The notes under the pieces: generated by a model
The model's input: only the letters and a program-made list of their open reading frames with translations
Databases searched by the model: none
What the model was told of the DNA's origin: nothing
Part shown: one piece after another, positions 1 to 9,100 of the stretch
Layout: every line of letters begins with the position of its first letter
Numbering within the stretch: position 1 is the stretch's first letter
Position numbers and translations under genes: made by a program
IMG/VR virus record: IMGVR_UViG_3300037882_001543
Span: 1-45,447 of that record
Length of the DNA: 45,447 nucleotides
DNA from: a virus
Reading direction: 5' to 3' (one strand)

Positions 1-99
1 ACCGCTTTCGGGGTTTTCACAGCGACGGCACAAATCAATCAGTGAACTTCAGTGAGATTATTGATGTCACGACGGCGACGATTGGGACCGGGCGGCCTC
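1..99. repeat. Left copy of a 99-bp terminal overlap
   Basis: These 99 bases are identical to the last 99 bases of the window (45349-45447). The repeat lies inside a coding sequence, and the reading frame continues correctly across the join. The simplest explanation is the end overlap of a circular assembly (99 is a common assembler k-mer) rather than a packaged direct terminal repeat. The unique circular length is therefore 45,348 bp. Confidence 0.95.
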
Positions 100-179
100 G
101 TCCTGACTTACGCTTCGGTACCACAAGATCCACACCCCCAAGTAATTCGCCAGCAACCAATAGGCCCGCACGACCATAA
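1..179 (+). CDS. 3' end of the 1,235-aa exported FN3/jelly-roll protein that starts at 41820
   Basis: Codons begin at base 3 in the frame carried over from 41820-45447. The frame stays open to TAA at 177-179, whose last A is the first base of the ATG of the next gene (TAATG overlap). The tail encoded here is rich in Pro, Thr, Arg and Ser (about the last 30 residues) and looks disordered. No start of its own is seen. That the carried-over frame ends exactly at a coupled start codon is good evidence that the molecule is circular and the join correct. See the entry at 41820 for the domains. Confidence 0.9.
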   Translation, partial: RFRGFHSDGTNQSVNFSEIIDVTTATIGTGRPRPDLRFGTTRSTPPSNSPATNRPARP

Positions 180-745
180 TGGCTAATACTGCTGTCTCTA
201 TCTGTTCAAATGCCCTCGTGAAATTAGGCGACGACCCCATTACCGCCCTGACTGATAATACAGTAAGAGCAAGGCACTGTAATCGTTTGTACACGCCTAC
301 CCGTCAAGCGGTCCTACGCGATGCGGTCTGGACTGATTCTCGTAAACGAGTCCGTCTTGCTCAGCTCACTGAAGAGCCTATATGGGAATACGCCTATGCG
401 TATGCCCTACCCGCCGACTACATGCGCATGGTTAAGACAAGCCTTGATGAATATAAAACCCCCTATCAAGTCGAAGGCAGAACGCTATTAACCGACGCGG
501 CTGAAGTTAACATTCTCTACATCTATGACAATGAGGATGTGGCGAGTTATGACCCAGGACACGTAGACGCGCTCACGGCCCGCCTTGCCTATGAACTTGC
601 GGAAGCTATTACGGGCAAGAAATCAAGTGGCGAGAAAGCGGCGGCTGAGTATGAAGTTAAAAAGCGTGACGCCAAGGCCGTTGATGGGCAGGAAGATGCG
701 CAGGAAATTTACACCGATACCACGCTGACAAACGTACGTTTCTAA
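179..745 (+). CDS. Tail tubular protein A (T7 gp11-like)
   Basis: A 188-residue protein of the size and style of podovirus tail tubular protein A, which joins the portal to the tail nozzle. The N-terminus (ANTAVSICSNALVKLGDDPI) and the following RLYTPTRQAVLRDAVWTDSRKR stretch are typical of the gp11/gatekeeper family: a helical N-terminal region with Leu-Gly and an aromatic/basic helix that docks under the portal. The C-terminal part is charged and helical. It starts with ATG overlapping the stop of the exported protein and is followed after one base by the tail tubular protein B gene, the standard podoviral order. The family call is by pattern recognition. Confidence 0.85.
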   Translation: MANTAVSICSNALVKLGDDPITALTDNTVRARHCNRLYTPTRQAVLRDAVWTDSRKRVRLAQLTEEPIWEYAYAYALPADYMRMVKTSLDEYKTPYQVEGRTLLTDAAEVNILYIYDNEDVASYDPGHVDALTARLAYELAEAITGKKSSGEKAAAEYEVKKRDAKAVDGQEDAQEIYTDTTLTNVRF

Positions 746-746
746 G

Positions 747-2924
747 ATGCCCCATTATCCTATCCAAACGAATCTAACTGCCGGTGAATTAAGTCCACGC
801 ATGGCCTTACGTGTGGACTTTTCTAAGTATGCTAATGGTGTGGAGACGCTTGAGAATTATGTTGTCTTGCCTCAAGGGGGTGTTACGAGAGCCCCCGGGA
901 CACGGTTTGTGGCTGAAGTGAAGGACTCAAGTAAATCAACTCGCCTCATTCCTTTCGAGTTCTCCACGACACAAGCCTACATGCTTGAGTTTGGCGATCT
1001 CTATATCCGTGTCTATCGAGATGGGGGACGCGTTGGGAGCGCTATTACGGGGGCCGTCAATAACGGCGGAGGTTTAATTCGCATTACCTCTACAGCACAT
1101 GGTTTAGGGACTGGCGATCCTATTTATGTCTCTGGTGTTGGGGGTGTGCCGAATGCCACAGGTCAATGGGATGTGTCGATTATTAACGCCAATACGGTCG
1201 ACCTCATTGGATCGACATGGGGTGGTGCGTATACGTCTGGGGGGACATGGGTGACGGAAATCCCCACCACATACCCAGAAGCCGATCTTTTTGATCTGAA
1301 GTACGTGCAATCAGCGGATACCCTGTACCTCACCCACCCCAATTATCCCCCCTCGAAACTCCAACGATCTACACATACAAGCTGGGCATTCAGCTCCGTG
1401 ACGTTCCTTGATGGGCCGTGGTTTGATGAGAATTTATTGCTCCCGAATAGTACACGAAGCACGATTACGCTTACGCCATCCGCCGCAACGGGGGCGATTA
1501 CCCTCACAGCCAGTGCCCCCCTTTTCACAGCCGCCCATATCGGTCGGTTCATTCGTCTCCTTGAAGGATCAACGTGGGGCTATGGGGTGGTAACGGGCTT
1601 TACGAGTAGCACGGTTGTCAATTTCACCGTCACGAATACCCTCACCAACGTCAACGCAAAATCAACGTGGCGCTTTAATGCCTGGTATACGAGTAATTAT
1701 CCTGGGGCGATTTGTTTCTTTGAGGAGAGATTAGCCTTCGCAGGCTCACCCGTTCAACCACAGGCGGTCTGGCTTTCCGTAACGGGCGATTACGAGGACA
1801 TGACACCGGGGGCGAATGATGATGATGCATTAACATACGTTCTCGCCTCAAGGAAGGTCAATGCAATTATATGGCTTGCTGATTCGGTGGGCTTATTGAT
1901 TGGTACAGTCGGGGGCGAGTTTGCCATGTTTGGGGGCAATGATTCGCCACTTACCCCCACGAATGTTACCGTAAGGAAACAATCTACGCGGGGGTCACTT
2001 GGCGTCTCACCAGTTGAGGTGGGGAGTTCGCTCTTATTCGTTCAAAGGGCTGGTCGGAAGATACGAGAATTGAACTTTAACGCCGAGGCAGGCGCGTATA
2101 AATCCCCCGATTTAACACTACTCGCTGAGCACATCACAGCCAATTTCATTGTGGAGATGTCCTACCAGCAAGAACCCGATTCAATCGTTTGGTGTGTGAT
2201 TGATAGCGGGGATCTCGTCGCATTTACCTATAACCCAGAACAGGAAGTGCTCGCCTTTGGCCAGCGAACGACAGACGGCGAGTTTGAGTCCGTCGCAACT
2301 ATTCCCCACCCAGATGCCGCCGGCGATCAGACGTGGGTGATTGTCAACCGCCGTATCCAAGCGCAGGATCATCGCTATATTGAATACATGGACCCGACGT
2401 TACTGGTTGATAGTGGGTTGAATTATAGTGGCGTATCTGTCTCGTCTATTGCAGGCCTTGACCATCTCGAAGGTAAGGCAATGGATATTGTTGCGATGAA
2501 TTTGAACGATTCCTACATCGTCTATCCACAAGCTACCGTTGCAGGTGGGGAGGTGACGTTGGTTGGGCCTGAGGTGACATCAGCTCAAGTTGGCCTCCAT
2601 TACACGCCGCAATTCGTCGCTCTACGTCCTGAAGTGAAGATGCACAATGGGGGTACGTCCCAAGGCCGTAAGAAGCGTTGGGTTGAGGTCTTTGTGCGTT
2701 TGTATCAATCTTTAGGCTTAACGATTAATGATGATGAAATGCCCTTTAGAATGGCCAATGATTCAATGGACACTTCGCCCCCTTTGTTCACAGGAGATAA
2801 GCGTGTCACGGTGGCGGGCGGGTGGAATCGGGAGGGGCAATTGACGATCACACAAAACCAGCCGCTTCCTTCTACGATATTAGGGTACTTTGGTACGCTC
2901 GATGTCGGGGAGGATAGTGAGTAA
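747..2924 (+). CDS. Tail tubular protein B / nozzle protein (T7 gp12-like)
   Basis: A 725-residue beta-rich protein. The opening TNLTAGELSPRMALRVDFSKY, followed by ENYVVLPQGGVTRAPGTRFV, is the signature of the large podovirus tail-tube/stabilisation protein family that forms the hexameric nozzle. The middle contains runs of alternating hydrophobic and Thr/Ser/Gly residues. Length is close to T7 gp12 (about 790). It follows the gp11-like gene by one base, as expected for translational coupling. It should form the tail tip through which internal proteins and DNA leave the capsid. Confidence 0.88.
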   Translation: MPHYPIQTNLTAGELSPRMALRVDFSKYANGVETLENYVVLPQGGVTRAPGTRFVAEVKDSSKSTRLIPFEFSTTQAYMLEFGDLYIRVYRDGGRVGSAITGAVNNGGGLIRITSTAHGLGTGDPIYVSGVGGVPNATGQWDVSIINANTVDLIGSTWGGAYTSGGTWVTEIPTTYPEADLFDLKYVQSADTLYLTHPNYPPSKLQRSTHTSWAFSSVTFLDGPWFDENLLLPNSTRSTITLTPSAATGAITLTASAPLFTAAHIGRFIRLLEGSTWGYGVVTGFTSSTVVNFTVTNTLTNVNAKSTWRFNAWYTSNYPGAICFFEERLAFAGSPVQPQAVWLSVTGDYEDMTPGANDDDALTYVLASRKVNAIIWLADSVGLLIGTVGGEFAMFGGNDSPLTPTNVTVRKQSTRGSLGVSPVEVGSSLLFVQRAGRKIRELNFNAEAGAYKSPDLTLLAEHITANFIVEMSYQQEPDSIVWCVIDSGDLVAFTYNPEQEVLAFGQRTTDGEFESVATIPHPDAAGDQTWVIVNRRIQAQDHRYIEYMDPTLLVDSGLNYSGVSVSSIAGLDHLEGKAMDIVAMNLNDSYIVYPQATVAGGEVTLVGPEVTSAQVGLHYTPQFVALRPEVKMHNGGTSQGRKKRWVEVFVRLYQSLGLTINDDEMPFRMANDSMDTSPPLFTGDKRVTVAGGWNREGQLTITQNQPLPSTILGYFGTLDVGEDSE

Positions 2925-2928
2925 GTTG

Positions 2929-3285
2929 ATGACAAAGGAATCAGTTCTCGCATTACTGAAAACTCTCGATGTTGTGTTTGATGCTGATGAAATCGAGCAT
3001 TACGTCCAGACGTTGAACATGAATGACGTGTGGGGTTGGGGTGTCTCGTGGTGCGAATACATTCCAGACGACGAATTACCTCGGGTGGGGTATCTGCTCT
3101 CTAATTACGGATGGTGTGGCGCTCTTTACTGGACGAGTGAGCGGCATAATCAAATGCGATCAGAGTTTGAAGATATTAATCGATTTGTAGAATTTGTAAG
3201 GCAAGAAGAACGAGTAAAAATGGAATGGCCGGATTCTTCGCAGCGGGCCTATAAGAAACATTCCTACAATCTAGGTGCAGTCTGA
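2929..3285 (+). CDS. Small tail-region protein of unknown function
   Basis: An acidic protein of 118 residues between the tail nozzle and gp13-like genes, rich in Trp/Tyr (WGWGVSWCEYIPDDE, YGWCGALYW). No family recognised. I chose ATG 2929. An in-frame GTG at 2917 lies only three bases after GGGGAGG and would add four residues (122 aa), overlapping the upstream gene by eight bases. The position suggests an accessory tail or assembly protein. Its stop overlaps the probable CTG start of the next gene, so the two are likely coupled. Confidence 0.7.
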   Translation: MTKESVLALLKTLDVVFDADEIEHYVQTLNMNDVWGWGVSWCEYIPDDELPRVGYLLSNYGWCGALYWTSERHNQMRSEFEDINRFVEFVRQEERVKMEWPDSSQRAYKKHSYNLGAV

Positions 3286-3722
3286 GTACGTACGAGACCC
3301 GACGAACGACACTTGATGATTTACGCCTATTAGTGACCGATACCCCCGAAGCGAACCTTTGGGGCTTCATGCACGAACAACATGTGTCCTACTTACTCAA
3401 CCAAGACAGCTACTCGGCCTTTGTTGATGAGCAGTTAGTGGCATGCGGTGGTGTAGTGAATATCTGGCCGGGGTTAGCGGAAGCCTGGATTGCCGTGACC
3501 CCTCTCGCTCATACGCATACGACATTTCTTCTTCGTACAGCTAAACGATATCTTGATGATCGTATTCAACGCCATAAGCTGAATCGTCTAGAGGCGCATA
3601 TCCGTGAGGACTTTATTCTTGCGAGACGGTTTTGTTATTGGCTGGGGTTTCAATTCAACACCCCCTTGCCCAAGTACGGGCCGAATGGTGAGACGTTCTT
3701 GTTAATGTCGAGGGTTATGTAA
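3282..3722 (+). CDS. Internal virion protein with GNAT-like fold (T7 gp13-like), probable CTG start
   Basis: The frame encodes a protein resembling T7 gp13 and related acetyltransferase-fold internal proteins: a leading STYETRRTTLDDLRLL stretch, a beta segment VACGGVVNIWPG, then a basic helix. A GTG at 3333 gives 129 residues, but the conserved-looking N-terminal 17 residues lie upstream and in frame. The only good start there is CTG at 3282, six bases after AGGTG and overlapping the preceding stop as CTGA. I therefore favour 146 residues. It is probably structural, involved in assembling the ejectosome, rather than an active enzyme. Immediately downstream lies the gp14-like gene (TAATG overlap). 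Confidence 0.72.
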   Translation: MSTYETRRTTLDDLRLLVTDTPEANLWGFMHEQHVSYLLNQDSYSAFVDEQLVACGGVVNIWPGLAEAWIAVTPLAHTHTTFLLRTAKRYLDDRIQRHKLNRLEAHIREDFILARRFCYWLGFQFNTPLPKYGPNGETFLLMSRVM

Positions 3723-4198
3723 TGGCTGCTGCGCTTCCTGTCTTTGCGGGTATGTCTATTCTCGGTACGGCGGCGGGGGCGTATGGAAATATCCAAGCCG
3801 GTAATGCTCAGCGGGATGTCGCCTATCAGAACGCCGACATTGCTGAGCAGAATGCCGCACAAGCAGACATCTCAACCGCCGACGAGTTACGGCAATTATC
3901 CAGGCAAACAGGCATTACTCTAGGTAAGCAGAAGGCAGGGTTTGGGTTTGCGGGTGTTAAACGTACGGGGACGGTACTGGACGTATTGACAGAGACAGCG
4001 AACCTCGCTGACCGTGACGCCTACAGGATTCAGCAACAGGGGTTCTTTGCGAAACGTGGCTTCCTACAACAAGCCTCTAACCTTCGCTATAGCGGTGACG
4101 TAGCGAGAACACAGTCACGCATTACCGCCGGTTCGACGTTATTGACAGGCTTTGGTAATTTGGGCCTCTCTGGTGCGCGTCCCGTACCTACGGGATAA
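3722..4198 (+). CDS. Internal virion protein B (T7 gp14-like)
   Basis: 158 residues. The N-terminus (PVFAGMSILGTAAGAYGNIQAG) is a Gly/Ala hydrophobic segment followed by a Gln/Ala/Asn-rich coiled stretch, the usual layout of gp14-type internal core proteins, which insert into the host outer membrane during ejection. The middle has the RQTGITLGKQKAGFGFAGV motif seen in podoviral internal proteins. It comes directly after the gp13-like gene and before the gp15- and gp16-like genes, the T7 order, except that a minus-strand lipoprotein gene is inserted downstream. Its last 11 bases overlap the end of that lipoprotein gene. Confidence 0.82.
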   Translation: MAAALPVFAGMSILGTAAGAYGNIQAGNAQRDVAYQNADIAEQNAAQADISTADELRQLSRQTGITLGKQKAGFGFAGVKRTGTVLDVLTETANLADRDAYRIQQQGFFAKRGFLQQASNLRYSGDVARTQSRITAGSTLLTGFGNLGLSGARPVPTG

Positions 4199-4478
4199 GG
4201 GGTATTGTAAAGACGACCGGTACACCGGCCATCTCAGCATTCCGTTTAGATTGTGCTATGCACTCAGTAACAGCCCGCTCGACATGCTCTGTAGGTTTTG
4301 GCGTCACGACAGTAGCCATATACTTCGGCGGCGGCTGACGTATGTATGTTATATCGTTCTTCGGCGTAATGCCTTGACAGAGAGTCCGCGCCTTATCTTC
4401 GTCATAGCCCGCCATCCACGCCCGCGCCCCATTACAACCCGTTACCAGCAACACACTAATCAGCAATAAGTATTTCAT
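4188..4478 (-). CDS. Lipoprotein on the opposite strand within the late operon (moron-like)
   Basis: 96 residues starting at ATG 4478, six bases after GGAGGG. It has a lipoprotein signal (MKYLLLISVLLVTGC; lipobox LVTG-C, Cys at residue 15), so it should be acylated and exported. The mature part is polar, has two further Cys, and contains short Pro clusters (RQPPPK, TPKP). Function is not recognised: o-spanin, superinfection exclusion and surface modification are all possible, and the moderate Pro content is only weakly suggestive of an Rz1-type spanin. It is the only minus-strand gene among the virion genes, tail-to-tail with the gp14-like gene and divergent from the gp15-like gene, with its own candidate promoter at 4499-4528. 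Confidence 0.82.
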   Translation of the reverse strand: MKYLLLISVLLVTGCNGARAWMAGYDEDKARTLCQGITPKNDITYIRQPPPKYMATVVTPKPTEHVERAVTECIAQSKRNAEMAGVPVVFTIPLIP

Positions 4479-4492
4479 ATAGCCCTCCATTT

Positions 4493-6160
4493 ATGATTAT
4501 TATACGCGGAAACGAGACACAAAGTCTACCCAATCAAACGGGCCTCCCAAATAGGCAATATGCGGGTGAGGGGAGCGCCTTAAGTGCGGCGGGGCCTGCG
4601 GTTGCGAATACTGCTAATAGGGGCGTGGCGTTAGGTGTTCAATTAAATGATCACTATGCACGACTAGAAGGGGCGCAAAAGGGCAAACAACTCCATAGCG
4701 ATTTGCGGAGTGCCGCGACCAAATTCCTCGATCAATGGGATCATGATTATGTTCAGCAAGGGGCGTCGCCTGACGTGTCCGTTGGTGCTGTGGAAGAGTT
4801 CTTCGCTAATCATGCCGCCGCTGACGCCTATAGTGACGCGACTAGTTCAGACAACCCCTATCTAAAACAATACGCGCAATCGGCCTTTGCGGATATCAAA
4901 GCCGATACCCTCGCCAAAGCTGTTCCTCATGCGCGTACCGGCTACATCGCCTTTGGACGGTCTAACATTGATGTCGAACTTGAAAAGGATAAAATCCAAG
5001 CTCTCCAAGCTGCAGCAGCGGGGCGTATAGAAGACTATAAGCGCATTTCTGACGGCTCTCTTTTGTATATTAACGACTTCAAGGGATCATTCCTCAACGA
5101 CGCTGAGGCCGCAAAAAAGGCACAAGAGTATTCTGAAGACCTTCAAACGCGACTTGCGACACAAACAGTCGCCAAGCATCCGCAGGAGTTTCTTGACGGT
5201 TATTACACCGGTAAGTACGAAAAGATGAAGCCTAAGGAAGCCCTCTCGCTTGTTGGAACGGCGCATAGTGCTCTACATAATCAAGCACAATTCGCGCAAC
5301 ATGCTGAAGTGGTCAAGCGCCAACAGGTTGAGGACTTAGCGAAGTCAACTGAGCAGGATTTCTATAGTCGTTCTGTTGAACGAGATAAGAATGGGCATCC
5401 CATTACATCAACGGAGATTCTTTTAGCTGAAGCTGGGGTAAGCATGGCCCTAGGCGATAAAAAGCCCCAGACGATTAGTTATCTTCAAGCTCGTCTTGCC
5501 CACGAGAAGGCCGGAACGAGTCATTTTGATGCGACCTACTTCAATCGTACGCTTTTACCGAACATCTACAAGGGTAAATACACGACCGAATTAGACGTGT
5601 TAAAAGCTGGAGCTGACTATCTCGATGCCCCCCACATGACACAAGCGATTGAGCAATTCCACACCTATCGTAACCAGGTCACGCATCGAATTACGCAGGA
5701 CTTTGACGCGGGTGAGCGACTTATTACCGGCACCTTTAAGCTACCTCCAGGCGCGTCTATTGACCCCGCTGGCGTGATGGAAGCGGGGAATCACGCCCTT
5801 GACCGTTATAATACGTGGTATACAGCGCAAGTTGCAAATGCCGCAAAACAAGGCCCGAATGCCCTGTCACTCGTCGATATTCAATCCCAGGCCCGCACGA
5901 TTAGAGACGAAGAGTACAGCCACCTCCAGAACAACCTCATTCCTATCCTCCAAGCGACCCGTAGTTCCTTACGGTACAAGACTGCAGAGGAGGTCAAAAA
6001 GGCCCACGAGAAGCGTGAGATTGAAACTCGTGAGGCCAATATGTACCTCCAGCAAATCCAATCCTTTGAGCATCTTCAGGAAATGTCTGCCAATAAAATC
6101 ACCTCATCCAGTAAGAGCGACAAGGGCAATAAAGGCGCCGCACGAATAGGGAAGGACTAA
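4493..6160 (+). CDS. Internal virion protein (T7 gp15-like)
   Basis: 555 residues, mostly helical and charged, with Gln/Ala-rich stretches, placed between the gp14- and gp16-like genes. T7 gp15 (about 750 aa) forms the periplasmic tunnel of the ejectosome; this protein is shorter, and the assignment rests mainly on position and composition. No catalytic motif was seen. The stated ATG lacks a clear Shine-Dalgarno site because the upstream bases are shared with the divergent lipoprotein gene. Its stop overlaps the start of the next gene (TAATG). Confidence 0.7.
   Translation: MIIIRGNETQSLPNQTGLPNRQYAGEGSALSAAGPAVANTANRGVALGVQLNDHYARLEGAQKGKQLHSDLRSAATKFLDQWDHDYVQQGASPDVSVGAVEEFFANHAAADAYSDATSSDNPYLKQYAQSAFADIKADTLAKAVPHARTGYIAFGRSNIDVELEKDKIQALQAAAAGRIEDYKRISDGSLLYINDFKGSFLNDAEAAKKAQEYSEDLQTRLATQTVAKHPQEFLDGYYTGKYEKMKPKEALSLVGTAHSALHNQAQFAQHAEVVKRQQVEDLAKSTEQDFYSRSVERDKNGHPITSTEILLAEAGVSMALGDKKPQTISYLQARLAHEKAGTSHFDATYFNRTLLPNIYKGKYTTELDVLKAGADYLDAPHMTQAIEQFHTYRNQVTHRITQDFDAGERLITGTFKLPPGASIDPAGVMEAGNHALDRYNTWYTAQVANAAKQGPNALSLVDIQSQARTIRDEEYSHLQNNLIPILQATRSSLRYKTAEEVKKAHEKREIETREANMYLQQIQSFEHLQEMSANKITSSSKSDKGNKGAARIGKD
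4499..4528 (-). promoter_or_regulatory. Candidate sigma70-type promoter for the lipoprotein gene
   Basis: On the minus strand a perfect -10 TATAAT (4499-4504) is preceded 18 bases upstream by TAGACT (4523-4528; four of six bases of TTGACA). It lies about 20 bp upstream of the lipoprotein start, inside the first codons of the gp15-like gene. The -10 is convincing; the -35 is weak. Confidence 0.5.
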
Positions 6161-9100
6161 TGCCGAATCTAGACAACCTCATCACAGAATCCCGTCAGCG
6201 GGCTGATGCTATCGATCTCCAGAAACAGATGCTTGGAGCGCCGATGGACGATACGGTCAAATTAGAGGCGACGGTCCCCGCAAAACATAATGAGGATATG
6301 AACGAGGGGGATGCGACCGCAGCAAAGGCGGGCGTTCCAAATCGTCGCTCTGAAGAAGAACTTGCGGCGATGGGCCTTAGTTATGACCAGATTGGTAAAG
6401 AACCGCCACAAGAACACCCCCTTGTTAGTGGCGTCCGTGAGGCCTTCAAGCAAGCTGAGAAGGGTATTGACTTTGGGGCGAAGGTTCTCGGCGATCCCCG
6501 CACTGAGGCGGTTGGCTTAGGCCTGACAACGGGTGGAGTGATGACGGGGCGGCCTGAGTTGGCGCTTCCTGGTCTCGCATTGCTTGGTGCAGTCAGGTTG
6601 TCAAAGGGGGCAAAGGGTGTTGAGGATACGCATGGGTTAATTCGTCAGCGATTCCAAGTAGAGGGGATTGTTGACCGCGCCCTAAACCCTAGCCCCCTCG
6701 CAGAACGTGTTACGAATGTCGTCAATGAGAAGACCGCAGTATTGTCAGATGAAGCGGCAGCAGAGCAAGCAAAAGCCCTTGTCAATAGTGGGGGCGTGTC
6801 GAGAGAGACATTAGCGGCGTATGCTCCTGGTACGTCTCTCATGTCCGCCCCCCACGCCCTTGCCGCACAGGAAATTGTCACAACCGAATCGCGGGCCTTC
6901 ATCGATAATGCTCGCCTCGCCATAGACACTAATAACCCCCAATTAGCTGACCAGGCCCTTGCTCAATATGCTCGCATTCTCGACCCCGCTTCTTCCTATG
7001 CTGGCGCAGTCACCACAACAGCACAAACCTTACGTGTTGCTTCAAGTGAGGACATTAAAGCCCTCAACCTCATCCTTGAGCGTAGTTCTAAAACGACAAA
7101 GGGCATGTCTCCCCTCGAGCAGTTAAAATACATCCTTGCTGATCCCGCCACCGACCCCGCTAGACAGGGTAAGTCGATGACGCAGACCATGCACAACATC
7201 AGGGCACAAGCTCAGGAAGTTGTCGCGACGGGCAATCCCGAAGCCGCGCAAGTATTGATAAACGAAGTCAAGGGGATCGTTGAGGAAGAAGCGCAGTTAA
7301 GTATGTTCGTGACTGAAAAGGAAGTCACACAAGCGCAGAAGGTGATTAAATCAGTCACCGAACTTCACATCAAAGCTGCCAACACCCCCAAAGAAGACGC
7401 CTTCAACCTTAAAGCCACAGGTCCCCACCAACCCCCGCCCCCCAAACAAACCACCTTCCTCCTGAAGCCTATTAAACCAGGCGATCAGCTCACCGACGAT
7501 CAACTGAGGGCGTATAACAAGCAAGTTGCAGAACAAGTTGCAGAAGCTGAGCAAGAGAAATTTCGCCTCACGCGGGATAGCCGTGGAGCGGTAACGAGTA
7601 AGGCGACGCAAACTGACTTCCTCGCACAGGAAGAACGAAACAAGCGAATCACAGACAAGGAACACGCGGCGCAGGCTATACGAGCCTCTACTGGCGAGTC
7701 GGCCTTTGATAAACGTAAACCCTTCAAGCTCACAGCGCCAAAGGGCGGCGTAGGGAAACGCAAGCCCTCACAACTTGATCTGCTCAATTTAATTGCCGCA
7801 GAACCCCAACCAGAACAGCTCGCGATCGAAATGGTAGAAGTGCTTGAGGTGGGGAATAAGGAACTTTCTAAGCAACTCCTCTCCTTCATCACAGGGGCGC
7901 AGAAGGCGATTGCCTCTGGTGATACGAAGAAGGTAGGGGACACGCTTGCCCGTATTCAGAAAGTGTTTGATACGAAACAGCCGAAAGTAGAAGACGCCTT
8001 AAAACAACCTTCTCGCCTCGTCGCACAAGAGAAAAAGGCTATCCAATCCTTCCTCATGAGTGATAAGGCGAAGGGTCTGTCTGACGTGGACCTACTCAAG
8101 GCCCTGTTAGTCGACCCTTCCCTACAACCTGAGGCCCTAATAAACGCCATCAACAACGCCAAGAATCCAACGTGGAGAGACGCATGGCAATACCTCATCA
8201 TTAATAGCATGCTCACCCCCGCAAGTGACTTCATCAACTTCACCGCCACTATCTCTATGCTCCCTGTTCACCTTGCTGCACGGACGGCGGGCGCAAGGGC
8301 GGGGCAAGTTGCACGCTTAATGGGTGGGAAGGCTGGGGTCATCATTGGCGAAGATGAGGCCATGATACACGGCCTGTATGCGATGTTCTGGGATAGTGTC
8401 GAGTTGAGTGGACGTGTACTCAAGACGAATCACGCTGAAATTGGTCCCGCCGCCATACGAGAGACACAACTAGGGCAGAATCCTCTAAGCGCAGAGGCCG
8501 TTTTCGGCTACTCACCCACAGCCCGCAAACTTGCAGGCATTACCTCTGCTACTGATGCTGCTAGTTCGTCTATGTTATCGAGAGCGGGTATGGTGAGCAG
8601 AGCAATTGACTTCGTCGGTGTGACTACTGGCCTACCTGGCCGCTTAATGCTCACCGGCGATCAATTCGTCCAAAGCCTCGCAATGGCCGCCGAACAACAC
8701 GCCCTCGTCTACCGTCGCGCCGCTGAGCAAGCAATACGAGAAGGCTTGAGTGAGAAGGAATTTTACAAGGCCTATCGTCCAATTTGGCGAGACGTTAGTA
8801 AAAACCTTCCCGCCGAGATTCGGGAAAAGGGTGAAAAGTTTTCGTTAGACGTGTCGCTTAACACAAAGCTTGGGGCAATTGGTAATAGTATCATGTCTGT
8901 ACGAGAGATAGCCGATAAGCACACGGGCATAGGGGGTACGATCACTATGCCCTTCTTCCGTACACTCGTCAATGGTGCTAAAGCAACATGGGAAATGTCG
9001 CCCCTCGGTCCATCCTCTCAGGCCCTTGGCCTTCTCTCGAAACATTTTAGAGATGATATGTTTGGATCTGATCCCGTCAAGCGTGATATTGCGGTAGGGA

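Noticed and set aside
1-99. True packaged direct terminal repeat, as in T7
   Set aside because: The repeat lies inside a gene whose frame crosses the join. The exact 99-base length fits an assembly overlap.
4152-4469. Plus-strand 105-codon frame opposite the lipoprotein gene
   Set aside because: The lipoprotein on the other strand has a lipobox, a ribosome-binding site and a promoter; the plus frame has none.
7500-7943. Minus-strand 147-codon frame opposite the gp16-like gene
   Set aside because: Ser/Cys-rich low-complexity translation typical of antisense shadows; no ribosome-binding site.
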